64,000 bases of DNA from Janthinobacterium sp. TND4EL3 (GTDB lineage: Bacteria > Pseudomonadota > Gammaproteobacteria > Burkholderiales > Burkholderiaceae_D), in assembly GCF_900156175.1 (NCBI RefSeq), contig NZ_FTMV01000021.1, positions 1 to 64,000 on the forward strand. The letters are read 5' to 3'. The notes below the pieces were generated by a model. The model had not been told where the DNA came from and ran no database searches. It was given only the letters and a program-made list of their open reading frames with translations. How positions within the stretch are numbered: the stretch's first letter is position 1; each line of letters starts with the position of its first letter. This document shows positions 17,078 through 24,919 of the stretch, piece by piece. The translations under genes were made by a program, and so were the position numbers.

Positions 17078-17951
17078 GCGCCGGCGCATCGCGCTTCTGG
17101 CGCTGCGCCATGTAGGAACTGCCCATGGAGGCGGCCATGATCATGGCAATCGCCAGCCACTGCCCGGCGCCCAGGCGTTCGTCCAGCAAAATGTACGCCA
17201 GCATGGCGGCCACGGCCGGTTCCATGCTGCTCATGATGCCGAAGGCTTGCGGCGTCAGCCGTTTCAGGGCCACCATTTCCAGCGAGATCGGGATGGCGCT
17301 GGAAATGAGCGCGACCCCTAATCCCACGCCCAGCACGACGGGCGAGAGCAGGGCGGCGCCGCTGTGCGCCACGCCCACGGGCACCACCACCAGCGCGGCC
17401 ATGGTCAGGCCCAGGGCGACGGAATGGCCCGCGTGCAAATGGCTGGCGCGCTTGCCGAAGACGATGTACGAGGCCCAGCAGACGGCCGCGCCCAGGGCGA
17501 ACAGCACGCCCGTGGGGTCGAGATTGCTGACGTCGTGGCCCAGCGGCAGCAGCAGCGCCAGTCCCGCCACGGCCAGCGCCACCCAGACGAAGTCGAGCGG
17601 ACGGCGCGAGGCCAGCAGGGCCACGGCCAGCGGGCCGGAAAATTCGATGGCCACGGCGATGCCGAAGGGGATCGTGCGCAGGGCCATGTAGAAGCACAGG
17701 TTGGTCAAGCCCAGCGCCGCGCCGTACAGGGCCACCGTGCGCAGGTCGGCGCGGCTCAGCTGCCAGCGCCACGGGCGCCAGAACAGCAGCAGCAAGAGGG
17801 CGGAAAAGCCCACGCGCACGGCCGTCGTGCCTTGCGCGCCCACGAGCGGGAACAGGCTGTGCTTGGCCCACGAGGTGCCCAGTCCCAGGCAGGTGACGGA
17901 GCCGAGGATGGCCAGCAGGGGAATCAGGGATGCATAGCGGCGTAATGGCAT
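17058..17951 (-). CDS. EamA/DMT-family exporter (RhtA-like)
   Basis: A 297-residue protein with ten predicted membrane helices arranged as two EamA repeats (about 15-145 and 155-290). Segments such as FYMALRTIPFGIAVAIEFSGPLAV and the second-repeat SSMEPAVAAMLAYILLDERL are typical of RhtA/YdcZ-like exporters; RhtA of E. coli exports threonine and homoserine. It is divergent from an Lrp/AsnC regulator, a common pairing for amino-acid exporters, which supports an amino-acid substrate. It converges on the kinase gene with a 20-bp overlap. Confidence 0.88.
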   Translation of the reverse strand: MPLRRYASLIPLLAILGSVTCLGLGTSWAKHSLFPLVGAQGTTAVRVGFSALLLLLFWRPWRWQLSRADLRTVALYGAALGLTNLCFYMALRTIPFGIAVAIEFSGPLAVALLASRRPLDFVWVALAVAGLALLLPLGHDVSNLDPTGVLFALGAAVCWASYIVFGKRASHLHAGHSVALGLTMAALVVVPVGVAHSGAALLSPVVLGVGLGVALISSAIPISLEMVALKRLTPQAFGIMSSMEPAVAAMLAYILLDERLGAGQWLAIAMIMAASMGSSYMAQRQKRDAPALMAECR

Positions 17952-18028
17952 GGTGATAAAAGGCTTGATATCGGAATAGCGAAAGTTTATTGTGTCTGCT
18001 CCGGTATTTGCACTCCATTTTGGCCATC

Positions 18029-18517
18029 ATGACGCAACTTTCGCTCACTCCTCCCGCCGTCCTCGACGCCTTCGACCTGGCCATCCTCGATATCTTGCAG
18101 CGCGATAACACGACCTCGCAGCGCGAAATCGCCCAGGCCGTGCATTTGTCGGCGCCGGCCGTGCAGCGGCGCATCCGCCGCCTGCGCGAGAGCGGCGTCA
18201 TCCGCAGCGAGGTGGCCGTGCTTGACGCGAGCCGCCTGGGCCGTCCCTTGACCCTGACGGTGGAAGTGCATCTGCACGACGAGCACCCGCTGCGCACGGC
18301 CGGCATGCGCGCGCGCATCATGGCCGAGCCTGCCATCCAGCAATGCTATGGGATTACCGGCGAGGCCGATTATTTGCTGGTCATCACGGCCAGCAGCATG
18401 GCCGAGTACGAAGCGCTGACGGAGCGCCTGTTTGGCGGCGACGACAATATCCGGCGCTACCGCACGTCCGTGGCATTGACCTGCCTCAAGATGGGCTTGC
18501 ACGTGCCGCTGGGCTAG
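18029..18517 (+). CDS. Lrp/AsnC-family transcriptional regulator
   Basis: A 162-residue protein. The N-terminal HTH (about 15-60) has LDILQRDNTTSQREIAQAVHLSAPAVQRRIRRLRESGVI, and the RAM effector domain (75-150) has GITGEADYLLVITASSM. The start at 18029 gives the usual spacing before the HTH. It is divergent from the DMT exporter over about 77 bp and probably controls it in response to an amino acid. The next gene starts 4 bases after its stop and could be co-transcribed. Confidence 0.92.
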   Translation: MTQLSLTPPAVLDAFDLAILDILQRDNTTSQREIAQAVHLSAPAVQRRIRRLRESGVIRSEVAVLDASRLGRPLTLTVEVHLHDEHPLRTAGMRARIMAEPAIQQCYGITGEADYLLVITASSMAEYEALTERLFGGDDNIRRYRTSVALTCLKMGLHVPLG

Positions 18518-18521
18518 AGCG

Positions 18522-19343
18522 ATGAGACCCTCCGACAGCATGCCAACCTCCGTGACGGCGGCCATGCCCGCCAGCCTGCGCGCCGCCGTGGCCGGCTATC
18601 GATGGGCGCGCGACAGCATCGGCGCGTCGGATGCCGCCGTCTACCGCCTGCAGGGCAGGAACGGTGCGCCGGACCTGTACCTGAAGCACGGCAGGGGGCC
18701 TGCCGCCGCCGACCTTGCCGATGAAGCGGCGCGCCTGCGCTGGCTGGCGCCCCAGCTGCCCGTGCCGGCGGTGGTCCAGTTCGCCCGCGTGGCCGCGCCG
18801 GACCAGGCATGGCTGCTGATGGCGGCGCTGCAGGGCAAGACGGCGTCCGCGTTGCTGGACGCGAATCCCGCGCTTGGCCCCGCCGTGGCCCACGGGCTGG
18901 CGACCTTCCTGCGCCGCCTGCATGCGCTGCCGGTGGCCGCCTGTCCGTTCGACGCCGGCCCTGCCGTGCGGCTGGCCCAGGCGCGCCGGCGCATTGATGC
19001 GGGCCTCGTTGACGCCGACGATTTCGATGCCGAGCGGCAAGGCTGGACGGCGCAGCAGGTGTGGGCGGCGCTGCAGGATTGCCAGCCGCTCACGCCCGAC
19101 CTCGTCGTCACGCATGGCGACTTCTCGCTGGAAAATATCCTGATGCAGGACGGCGCCGTCGTCGGCTGCCTCGACGCGGGCCGGGCCGGTATTGCCGACC
19201 GCTACCAGGACCTGGCCATCGTCTGGCGTGCTCTCGGTGAGTTGGACGCCGCGCTACCGCAAAGGTTTGCTGAGCAATATGGGCTCCTTGATATCGATCA
19301 AGGCAAGCTGCAATGGCATTTGCTGCTCGACGAGCTGTTTTGA
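18522..19343 (+). CDS. APH(3')-type aminoglycoside phosphotransferase family protein
   Basis: A 273-residue kinase-fold enzyme, the usual length for APH(3'). The key residues are present: Lys55 and Glu68 (nucleotide binding), HGDFSLENI with catalytic Asp200 and Asn205, and Asp218 in CLDAGRAGIADRYQDLAI. That last segment is the hallmark of the APH(3') subgroup. The C-terminus LLDELF also matches. Such enzymes transfer the ATP gamma-phosphate to the 3'-hydroxyl of kanamycin-like aminoglycosides. Whether this chromosomal copy confers resistance depends on expression and specificity. It lies 4 bases after the Lrp gene; no transposon or integron sequences flank it, so it looks intrinsic and not acquired. 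Confidence 0.85.
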   Translation: MRPSDSMPTSVTAAMPASLRAAVAGYRWARDSIGASDAAVYRLQGRNGAPDLYLKHGRGPAAADLADEAARLRWLAPQLPVPAVVQFARVAAPDQAWLLMAALQGKTASALLDANPALGPAVAHGLATFLRRLHALPVAACPFDAGPAVRLAQARRRIDAGLVDADDFDAERQGWTAQQVWAALQDCQPLTPDLVVTHGDFSLENILMQDGAVVGCLDAGRAGIADRYQDLAIVWRALGELDAALPQRFAEQYGLLDIDQGKLQWHLLLDELF

Positions 19344-19356
19344 GCGCCGCCGGCCG

Positions 19357-19899
19357 TCACGGCTCTTCGCGCTCCGCATCGCGTTCGCGGCAGCTCAAGG
19401 ATGCGTAATGGCCCTTGGGCAGCCTATTCTTGATGGCAACATCTTTCAGTGCATGGCCGATATCGACGGGGTCGTTCAAGGTGCAGCGCTGGGCGCGGGC
19501 GAACGCCTGCAGATTCTGCGTGCTGCCCTGCACCCTGACCGTGACGCCCGCGCCGGGGCTGACGCAGCAGCCTATGTATTGCGTGATGTATTCTTCCTCG
19601 ATCAGCACCAGTGCATGCCCCATGAAGCTGGCCGGCTTCTTCAGCAGGTAGTAATCGGTGTAGTCGAAGCGCTGGTCGGGGCGCTTGCCGACGTAGCCTT
19701 CGCGCACGTAGGCGGCAATGGCCTTGCCCGAGGTGCCCACTCGCTGCGTCGTGCCCTTCTTCACGTGCAGCGCCTGGATCAGATCGCTTTCAAGCGCGGG
19801 ATCGGCGGCGGCGTTGGCGCTGGCGCAGCTGGCGGCGAGCAGAAGGGCGCCGAGCAGTCGGCGGTGGCGGCATGCAGACATGGACGTGATTGCTTGCAT
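19357..19899 (-). CDS. Exported protein of unknown function
   Basis: A 180-residue protein with a signal peptide (cleavage near ASANA/AAD at about 30). The mature part is mixed alpha/beta, with IAAYVREGYVGKRPDQRFDYTDYYLL, a YIGCCVSPG segment and further Cys (QRCTL, LSCRERD) that could form disulfides in the periplasm. No family is recognised. The start at 19899 (MQAITSMSA) is favoured; an internal ATG at 19881 also gives a signal peptide. It converges with the phosphotransferase gene and is divergent from the glutaredoxin-like gene. Confidence 0.7.
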   Translation of the reverse strand: MQAITSMSACRHRRLLGALLLAASCASANAAADPALESDLIQALHVKKGTTQRVGTSGKAIAAYVREGYVGKRPDQRFDYTDYYLLKKPASFMGHALVLIEEEYITQYIGCCVSPGAGVTVRVQGSTQNLQAFARAQRCTLNDPVDIGHALKDVAIKNRLPKGHYASLSCRERDAEREEP

Positions 19900-20031
19900 A
19901 TATTTCAGGTAAAGGGGAGAAGAGGCGCAGTGTAGCCCACGCCAGCCATGGCGGGTGGCACAAGTGCGCGGCACAAATGCGTGGCACAATGCGTGATCCG
20001 CACGCCCCGTGCCATTGACCCCAGGACTATC

Positions 20032-20415
20032 ATGACCCGCGCCATCCTTGACGAAGCCCAGATCCATCCCGCCGCCCGGCCCTTGATCGGCAGCAAGCAT
20101 ACGGACATCGTGCGCGAGGTGCAGGCCGCCATCGCCGCGCACCAGGTCGTCGTCGTTGGCATGGCGCTCAATCCGTTTCCGCGCAAGGCGCGCAAGATCC
20201 TCGACGTGCTGGGTACGCCTTATCAGTACCTGCAATACGGCAGCTATCTGAACCAGTGGCACCGGCGCAATGCCCTGAAAATGTGGACGGGCTGGCCCAC
20301 GTTTCCCATGATTTTCGTCAATGGCGTGCTCATCGGTGGCGCCAGCGAGCTGCAAAAACTCGTGGAAAATGGCGAGTTCAGTGCCATGCTGGCGAAGAAG
20401 GTGCGCCAGTTCTGA
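20032..20415 (+). CDS. Glutaredoxin-fold protein lacking all cysteines
   Basis: A 127-residue protein. The C-terminal part WPTFPMIFVNGVLIGGASELQKL (88-110) is the conserved cis-Pro and glutathione-binding region of monothiol glutaredoxins (Grx4/GLRX5). The expected CGFS active site is replaced by NPFPRKARK (about 47-55) and there is no Cys anywhere. It therefore cannot work as a thiol oxidoreductase or hold a [2Fe-2S] cluster through its own Cys. It may bind glutathione, act as a scaffold or have a new role. The start at 20032 is chosen over an upstream in-frame extension. Single gene, convergent with the DUF3820-like gene. Confidence 0.8.
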   Translation: MTRAILDEAQIHPAARPLIGSKHTDIVREVQAAIAAHQVVVVGMALNPFPRKARKILDVLGTPYQYLQYGSYLNQWHRRNALKMWTGWPTFPMIFVNGVLIGGASELQKLVENGEFSAMLAKKVRQF

Positions 20416-20423
20416 CCTGTTCC

Positions 20424-20660
20424 TTACTCGCCCGGCCGCCACGGTGACTTGCGCGTGCGCAAGGGGTCGAGCAAGCTGCGTAAATCGTTGTGGTCGAGCT
20501 CATACATCAGCGCGATTAAACTGCCCAGTTCGCCCAAGGGAAAGCCCTCGCGCGCGAACCAGCCCAGGTAGTGTCCCGGCAAGTCGGCCAGCAAGCGTCC
20601 CTGATATTTCCCGTATGGCATTTCGCGCGTGACCAGCAGCGCCAGTTTTTCTGAATTCAT
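20424..20660 (-). CDS. DUF3820-family small protein
   Basis: A 78-residue protein starting MNSEKLALLVT. The MPYGKYQGRLLADLPGHYLGWFAREGFP segment (14-41) is the signature of DUF3820 (PF12843), a small family found in many proteobacteria and once labelled a quorum-sensing-regulated virulence factor. The biochemical role is unknown. The ATG at 20660 is used; a longer frame to 20723 is not supported. It converges with the glutaredoxin-like gene, 8 bases apart. Confidence 0.82.
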   Translation of the reverse strand: MNSEKLALLVTREMPYGKYQGRLLADLPGHYLGWFAREGFPLGELGSLIALMYELDHNDLRSLLDPLRTRKSPWRPGE

Positions 20661-20804
20661 GGTGGTGACCCCGTGTTGATGCGGCCAGTGTAGCAGACCA
20701 TTACATTGTTGATTCGAGCGCAATTATCTTCTGCCCGATCAGGTATTTTTCGGAATAAAGAAAACCCCGATACTGCATGCCAACCTCATTGATCGGAGTT
20801 TGCC

Positions 20805-22016
20805 ATGCCCATAGCCTTGCTCGCGCTGACCCTCAGCGCATTTGCCATCGGAACCACCGAGTTTGTCATCGTGGGGCTGCTGCCCACCATCGCCGCCGAC
20901 CTGGGCGTCAACCTGCCGTCGGCCGGCCTGCTCGTCAGCCTGTATGCGCTGGGCGTCGCCGTCGGCGCGCCTGTCCTGACTGCCCTGACGGGCAAGATGC
21001 CGCGCAAGAGCCTGCTGCTGTCGCTGATGGTCTTGTTCACCCTGGGCAATTTGCTCGCCTGGAAATCACCCGGCTATGCAACCCTCGTTGTCGCCCGCAT
21101 CCTGACGGGGCTGGCGCATGGCGTGTTCTTCTCGATCGGCTCGACCATCGCCACGTCATTGGTGCCCAAGGACAAGGCGGCCAGCGCGATTGCCATCATG
21201 TTTACGGGCTTGACCGTCGCCCTGGTGACGGGCGTGCCGCTGGGCACCTTCATCGGCCAGCACTTTGGCTGGCGCGAAACCTTCCTCGCCGTCTCGGCGC
21301 TGGGCCTGGTGGCGTTCATCGGCAGCCTGCTGTACGTACCGTCGACCATCAAGCACGGCAAGCCCGCCTCGCTGCTGCAGCAGGTGCAGGTGCTGGGCCA
21401 GCCGCGGCTGCTGCTGGTGTACGCCATGACGGCCGTCGGCTATGGCGGCTCCTTCATCGCTTTTACTTATCTGGCACCGATTTTGCAGCAAGTGTCGGGT
21501 TTCAGCGCCGGCGCCGTGGGCGCGGTGATGCTCGTGTATGGCGTGTCCGTGGCCTTCGGCAATATCTGGGGCGGCAAGCTGGCCGACAAGAAGGGGCCAG
21601 TGCGCGCCCTGAAACTGATCTTCTTGCTGCTGGCGTTTGTTTTGCTGCTGCTGACCTTCACGGCGCCGCACCCGGTGCTCGTCGTCATCACCGTGCTGCT
21701 GTGGGGCGCCGTGGCCTTCGGTAATGTTGCTGGCTTGCAAGTGTATGTCGTGCAGCAAGCGGAGCACTTCACGCCCCGCGCCGTGGACGTCGCTTCCGGC
21801 CTGAATATCGCCGCGTTCAATCTTGGCATCGCCGGCGGTGCCTGGGGCGGCGGCCTGATCGTGGAGCGGCTGGGCCTCGTGCACACGGGCTGGATCGGCG
21901 CGCTCGTCGTGCTGGGGGCGTTTGGCTTGACGGCCCTGAGCGGCCGGATGGACCGCTTGCATCCCATCGCCGTGCGCAGCGGCGGCGAAAAATCGATGCA
22001 TGCGGTGGGGCATTAA
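20805..22016 (+). CDS. MFS exporter, DHA1 family (AraJ/YdhP-like), second copy
   Basis: A 403-residue, 12-helix inner-membrane transporter. FAIGTTEFVIVGLLPTIA in helix 1, TGKMPRKSLL after helix 2, and FTPRAVDVASGLNIAAFNLGIAGG near the end match the exporter at 11611 and the AraJ/YdhP group. A GGAG ribosome site lies 9 bases before the ATG at 20805. No regulator gene is adjacent, unlike the first copy. The substrate is unknown. Confidence 0.9.
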   Translation: MPIALLALTLSAFAIGTTEFVIVGLLPTIAADLGVNLPSAGLLVSLYALGVAVGAPVLTALTGKMPRKSLLLSLMVLFTLGNLLAWKSPGYATLVVARILTGLAHGVFFSIGSTIATSLVPKDKAASAIAIMFTGLTVALVTGVPLGTFIGQHFGWRETFLAVSALGLVAFIGSLLYVPSTIKHGKPASLLQQVQVLGQPRLLLVYAMTAVGYGGSFIAFTYLAPILQQVSGFSAGAVGAVMLVYGVSVAFGNIWGGKLADKKGPVRALKLIFLLLAFVLLLLTFTAPHPVLVVITVLLWGAVAFGNVAGLQVYVVQQAEHFTPRAVDVASGLNIAAFNLGIAGGAWGGGLIVERLGLVHTGWIGALVVLGAFGLTALSGRMDRLHPIAVRSGGEKSMHAVGH

Positions 22017-22091
22017 TCTACAGGCAAGTTGCTGGCATGGACGAGAGCAAGGTTTACAATGGCGCTTACCTTTCTCTCGCCCATACTCCCC

Positions 22092-23309
22092 ATGTCCGAT
22101 ACCGCAATGTCACCGCTGCGCCTGCGCGCCGCCATCAATCCGAAACCGCTGGGCGTCGCCCTGTTGCTCATCGTGCTGGGCGCCTGGTATCTGGCGCAGA
22201 GCGTCGGCATCAAGCAGGCCGCGCTGTACGTGGTGGGCGCCTTGCTCGGCATCACCCTGTATCACGCGGCCTTCGGCTTTACATCGGCCTGGCGCGTCTT
22301 CATCGCCGATGGCCGTGGCGACGGCTTGCGCGCGCAAATGCTGATGCTGGCCGTGGGCGTGGCGCTGTTTTTCCCGGCATTGTCGGCCGGTACCCTGTTC
22401 GGCACGCCCGTCGCTGGCCTGGTGTCTCCCGCCGGCACTTCCGTCATCTTCGGCGCCTTCATCTTCGGCATCGGCATGCAGCTGGGCGGCGGCTGCGCCT
22501 CCGGCACGCTGTACACGGTGGGCGGGGGCAGCACGCGCATGCTTATCACCCTGGCCGCCTTCATCGTCGGCTCCGTGATCGGCACGGCGCATATGCCGTT
22601 CTGGACGGCATTGCCCCAATTGAAACCCATTTCCCTCGTCACAAGCCTGGGCCTGGCGCCCGCGCTGGCGCTGAACTGGCTTGTCTTCGCGCTGATCGCC
22701 GGCATCACGGTGCTGGTGGAAAAGCGCCGCCATGGCAAGCTCGTCGCCACGCCCCTGCGCCCGTCGCAGGCGTCGCCCTGGCTGCACGGCCCGTGGCCGC
22801 TGGTGGCGGGCGCCGTCGCGCTCGTCGTGCTCAATTTCATCACCCTGGCGCTGTCGGGCAAGCCGTGGGGCGTGACGTCCGCGTTCGCCCTGTGGGGCGC
22901 CAAGGCCGCGTCCGCGGTCGGCATCGACACGGCCAGCTGGGCTTACTGGTCGACCAAGGCCAACGCGGCCGCGCTGGCCGCGCCTTTGACGCAGGACAAG
23001 ACTTCCGTGATGGATATCGGCATCGTGCTGGGCGCCATGCTGGCGGCGGCCCTGGCAGGCCGCTACGCGCCCGTGTGGCGGATCCCGCGCCGCTCGGTCA
23101 TCGCCGCCGTCGTCGGCGGCTTGCTGCTCGGCTACGGCGCGCGCCTGGCCTACGGCTGCAACATCGGCGCCTATTTCAGCGGTATCATCTCGGGCAGTTT
23201 GCACGGCTGGCTGTGGCTGGTCTGCGCTTTCCTGGGCAACGTCATCGGCACGCGCTTGCGTCCGTGGTTCGGCCTGGAAGTGGAAAAAGTCAAACCGACT
23301 GGCTGCTGA
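22092..23309 (+). CDS. YeeE/YedE-family sulfur-compound transporter
   Basis: A 405-residue membrane protein with two sulfur-transport repeats. Each holds a conserved Cys signature: GGGCASGTLYTVGGGS in the first half and YGCNIGAYFSGIISGSLHGW in the second. In TsuA/YeeE proteins these Cys line the path that passes thiosulfate into the cell. The start at 22092 (MSDTAMSPL) is used; ATG 22059 with an AAGG upstream is an alternative that adds 11 residues. The next gene, a sodium:solute symporter, starts 68 bases later and may share the transcript. No TusA-like partner gene is adjacent. Confidence 0.85.
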   Translation: MSDTAMSPLRLRAAINPKPLGVALLLIVLGAWYLAQSVGIKQAALYVVGALLGITLYHAAFGFTSAWRVFIADGRGDGLRAQMLMLAVGVALFFPALSAGTLFGTPVAGLVSPAGTSVIFGAFIFGIGMQLGGGCASGTLYTVGGGSTRMLITLAAFIVGSVIGTAHMPFWTALPQLKPISLVTSLGLAPALALNWLVFALIAGITVLVEKRRHGKLVATPLRPSQASPWLHGPWPLVAGAVALVVLNFITLALSGKPWGVTSAFALWGAKAASAVGIDTASWAYWSTKANAAALAAPLTQDKTSVMDIGIVLGAMLAAALAGRYAPVWRIPRRSVIAAVVGGLLLGYGARLAYGCNIGAYFSGIISGSLHGWLWLVCAFLGNVIGTRLRPWFGLEVEKVKPTGC

Positions 23310-23377
23310 GGCCGGCGTCAACAGGGGCTTTGCTGTATATTTCTGCCCCTGTTCACCTTGCCGCCAGCGTATCGCCC

Positions 23378-24856
23378 ATGTCCCCAGTCACCCTGTTTGC
23401 CGTCGTCCTCGCGTATTTTTTGATCCTGCTGGGCGTGGCATGGCGCACCTCGCGCCATGCGACCAATGACAGTTTTTTCATCGGCAACAAGGACAGCAAC
23501 TGGATGCTGGTGGCCTTCGGCATGGTCGGGACGACCTTGACGGGCGTGACCTTCATCAGCGTGCCGGGCGCCGTGGGCAGCAACGGTTTCGGCTACATCC
23601 AGCTGATGCTCGGCTATGTGCTCGGCTACCTGGCCATCACGTTCATCTTGCTGCCGCTGTACTACCGGCTGCAGCTCACTTCCATTTACCGCTACCTGGA
23701 ACTGCGCCTGGGCCGCCGCTCCTACCAGAGCGGGGCGGCGTTTTTCATCGTCTCGCGCCTGCTGGGCGCCACGGCGCGGCTGTATCTGGTGGTCAATATC
23801 CTGCAAGCCACCATCCTCGACAGCCTGGGCGTGCCGTTCTGGCTGACGTCGTGCGTCGTGCTGCTGCTGATCCTGCTCTACACCTATGAAGGCGGCGTGA
23901 AGACCATCGTCTGGACCGATACCCTGCAAACGGCGTGCATGCTGGCCGGCCTCGTCATCTGCAGCGTGTTCTTGCTGCGCGCGATGGACCTGTCCGTGAT
24001 CGACAGCCTGGAGCGCATGCGCGCGCAAGGCCTCACGCGCATCTTCACCGTCGACCCGGACAGCCCCGCCTACGTGTGGAAGCATGTTCTTGCCGGCATG
24101 TTCATCACGATCGCCATGACGGGCATGGACCAGGAAATGATGCAAAAGAACATTTCCGTGCGGACCTTGCGCGACTCGCAAAAGAACATGCTGAGCCTGA
24201 CCGTGGTGCTGACGGGCGTGCTGCTGCTGTTCCTGTTCCTGGGCGGCCTGCTGCACCTGTACGCGCCGCTGGCCGGCGTGACGGCGACTGGGGATAAACT
24301 GTTCCCCGCCGTCGTGCTGGGGCACTTTCCTGCCGTGGTGCAGCTGATCTTTTTCATCGCCCTCGTTTCCGCCCTGTTTCCCAGCGTGGACGGGGCATTG
24401 ACGGCGCTCACGTCCACCTTCTGCATCGACATCCTGGGCCTGCAGCGGCGCGCGGATCTGAGCGCGGCGGCGCAGATGCGCTGGCGCCGCCGTGTCCACC
24501 TGGGCTTTTCCGCACTGTTCCTGATCTTGATCATGGTCTTCAAATGGCTTGACGACCCCAGCATGATAGGCGTGATCCTGAAGCTGGCCAGCTATACCTA
24601 TGGCCCGCTGCTGGGCCTGTTTGCCTTCGGTCTGCTGAGCCGGCGGGACGTGCGCGACCGCTGGGTGCCGCTGGTGGCCGTGGCGGGGCCGCTGCTGTGC
24701 GCGCTGGTCGAGCAGGAGCAGGCGCGGCTGTTCGAACACTACCGCATCGGCCTGGAATTGCTGATCCTGAATGGCGCCCTCGTGCTGGCCGGGCTGTTCC
24801 TTATTTCCACGCCGCCACGGCAGGGCGGCACGGGCGCGGCACAGTTGTCAAAATAA
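23378..24856 (+). CDS. Sodium:solute symporter (SSS) family protein
   Basis: A 492-residue inner-membrane protein with about 13 helices. It has the SSS landmarks GMVGTTLTGVTFISVPG early, TYEGGVKTIVWTD in the middle and ALFPSVDGALTALTSTFCIDIL late. These resemble the group that includes sialic-acid, proline and sugar symporters; the substrate is not predictable. The ATG at 23378 is the first start that matches family N-termini (MSPVTLFAVVLAYFLILLGVAW); the open frame that runs further upstream is an overlap with the YeeE gene in another frame. Confidence 0.88.
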   Translation: MSPVTLFAVVLAYFLILLGVAWRTSRHATNDSFFIGNKDSNWMLVAFGMVGTTLTGVTFISVPGAVGSNGFGYIQLMLGYVLGYLAITFILLPLYYRLQLTSIYRYLELRLGRRSYQSGAAFFIVSRLLGATARLYLVVNILQATILDSLGVPFWLTSCVVLLLILLYTYEGGVKTIVWTDTLQTACMLAGLVICSVFLLRAMDLSVIDSLERMRAQGLTRIFTVDPDSPAYVWKHVLAGMFITIAMTGMDQEMMQKNISVRTLRDSQKNMLSLTVVLTGVLLLFLFLGGLLHLYAPLAGVTATGDKLFPAVVLGHFPAVVQLIFFIALVSALFPSVDGALTALTSTFCIDILGLQRRADLSAAAQMRWRRRVHLGFSALFLILIMVFKWLDDPSMIGVILKLASYTYGPLLGLFAFGLLSRRDVRDRWVPLVAVAGPLLCALVEQEQARLFEHYRIGLELLILNGALVLAGLFLISTPPRQGGTGAAQLSK

Positions 24857-24919
24857 GACGATTCGCACCGTTTTCAGTTATATTGGTTTCCTTTAGGTAT
24901 ATAACCTCACGGAGCATTC

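Noticed and set aside
22037..24856. One open frame of 939 codons spanning the YeeE gene and the symporter
   Set aside because: The first part is an out-of-frame overlap of the YeeE gene; the symporter proper starts at 23378 with a normal family N-terminus.
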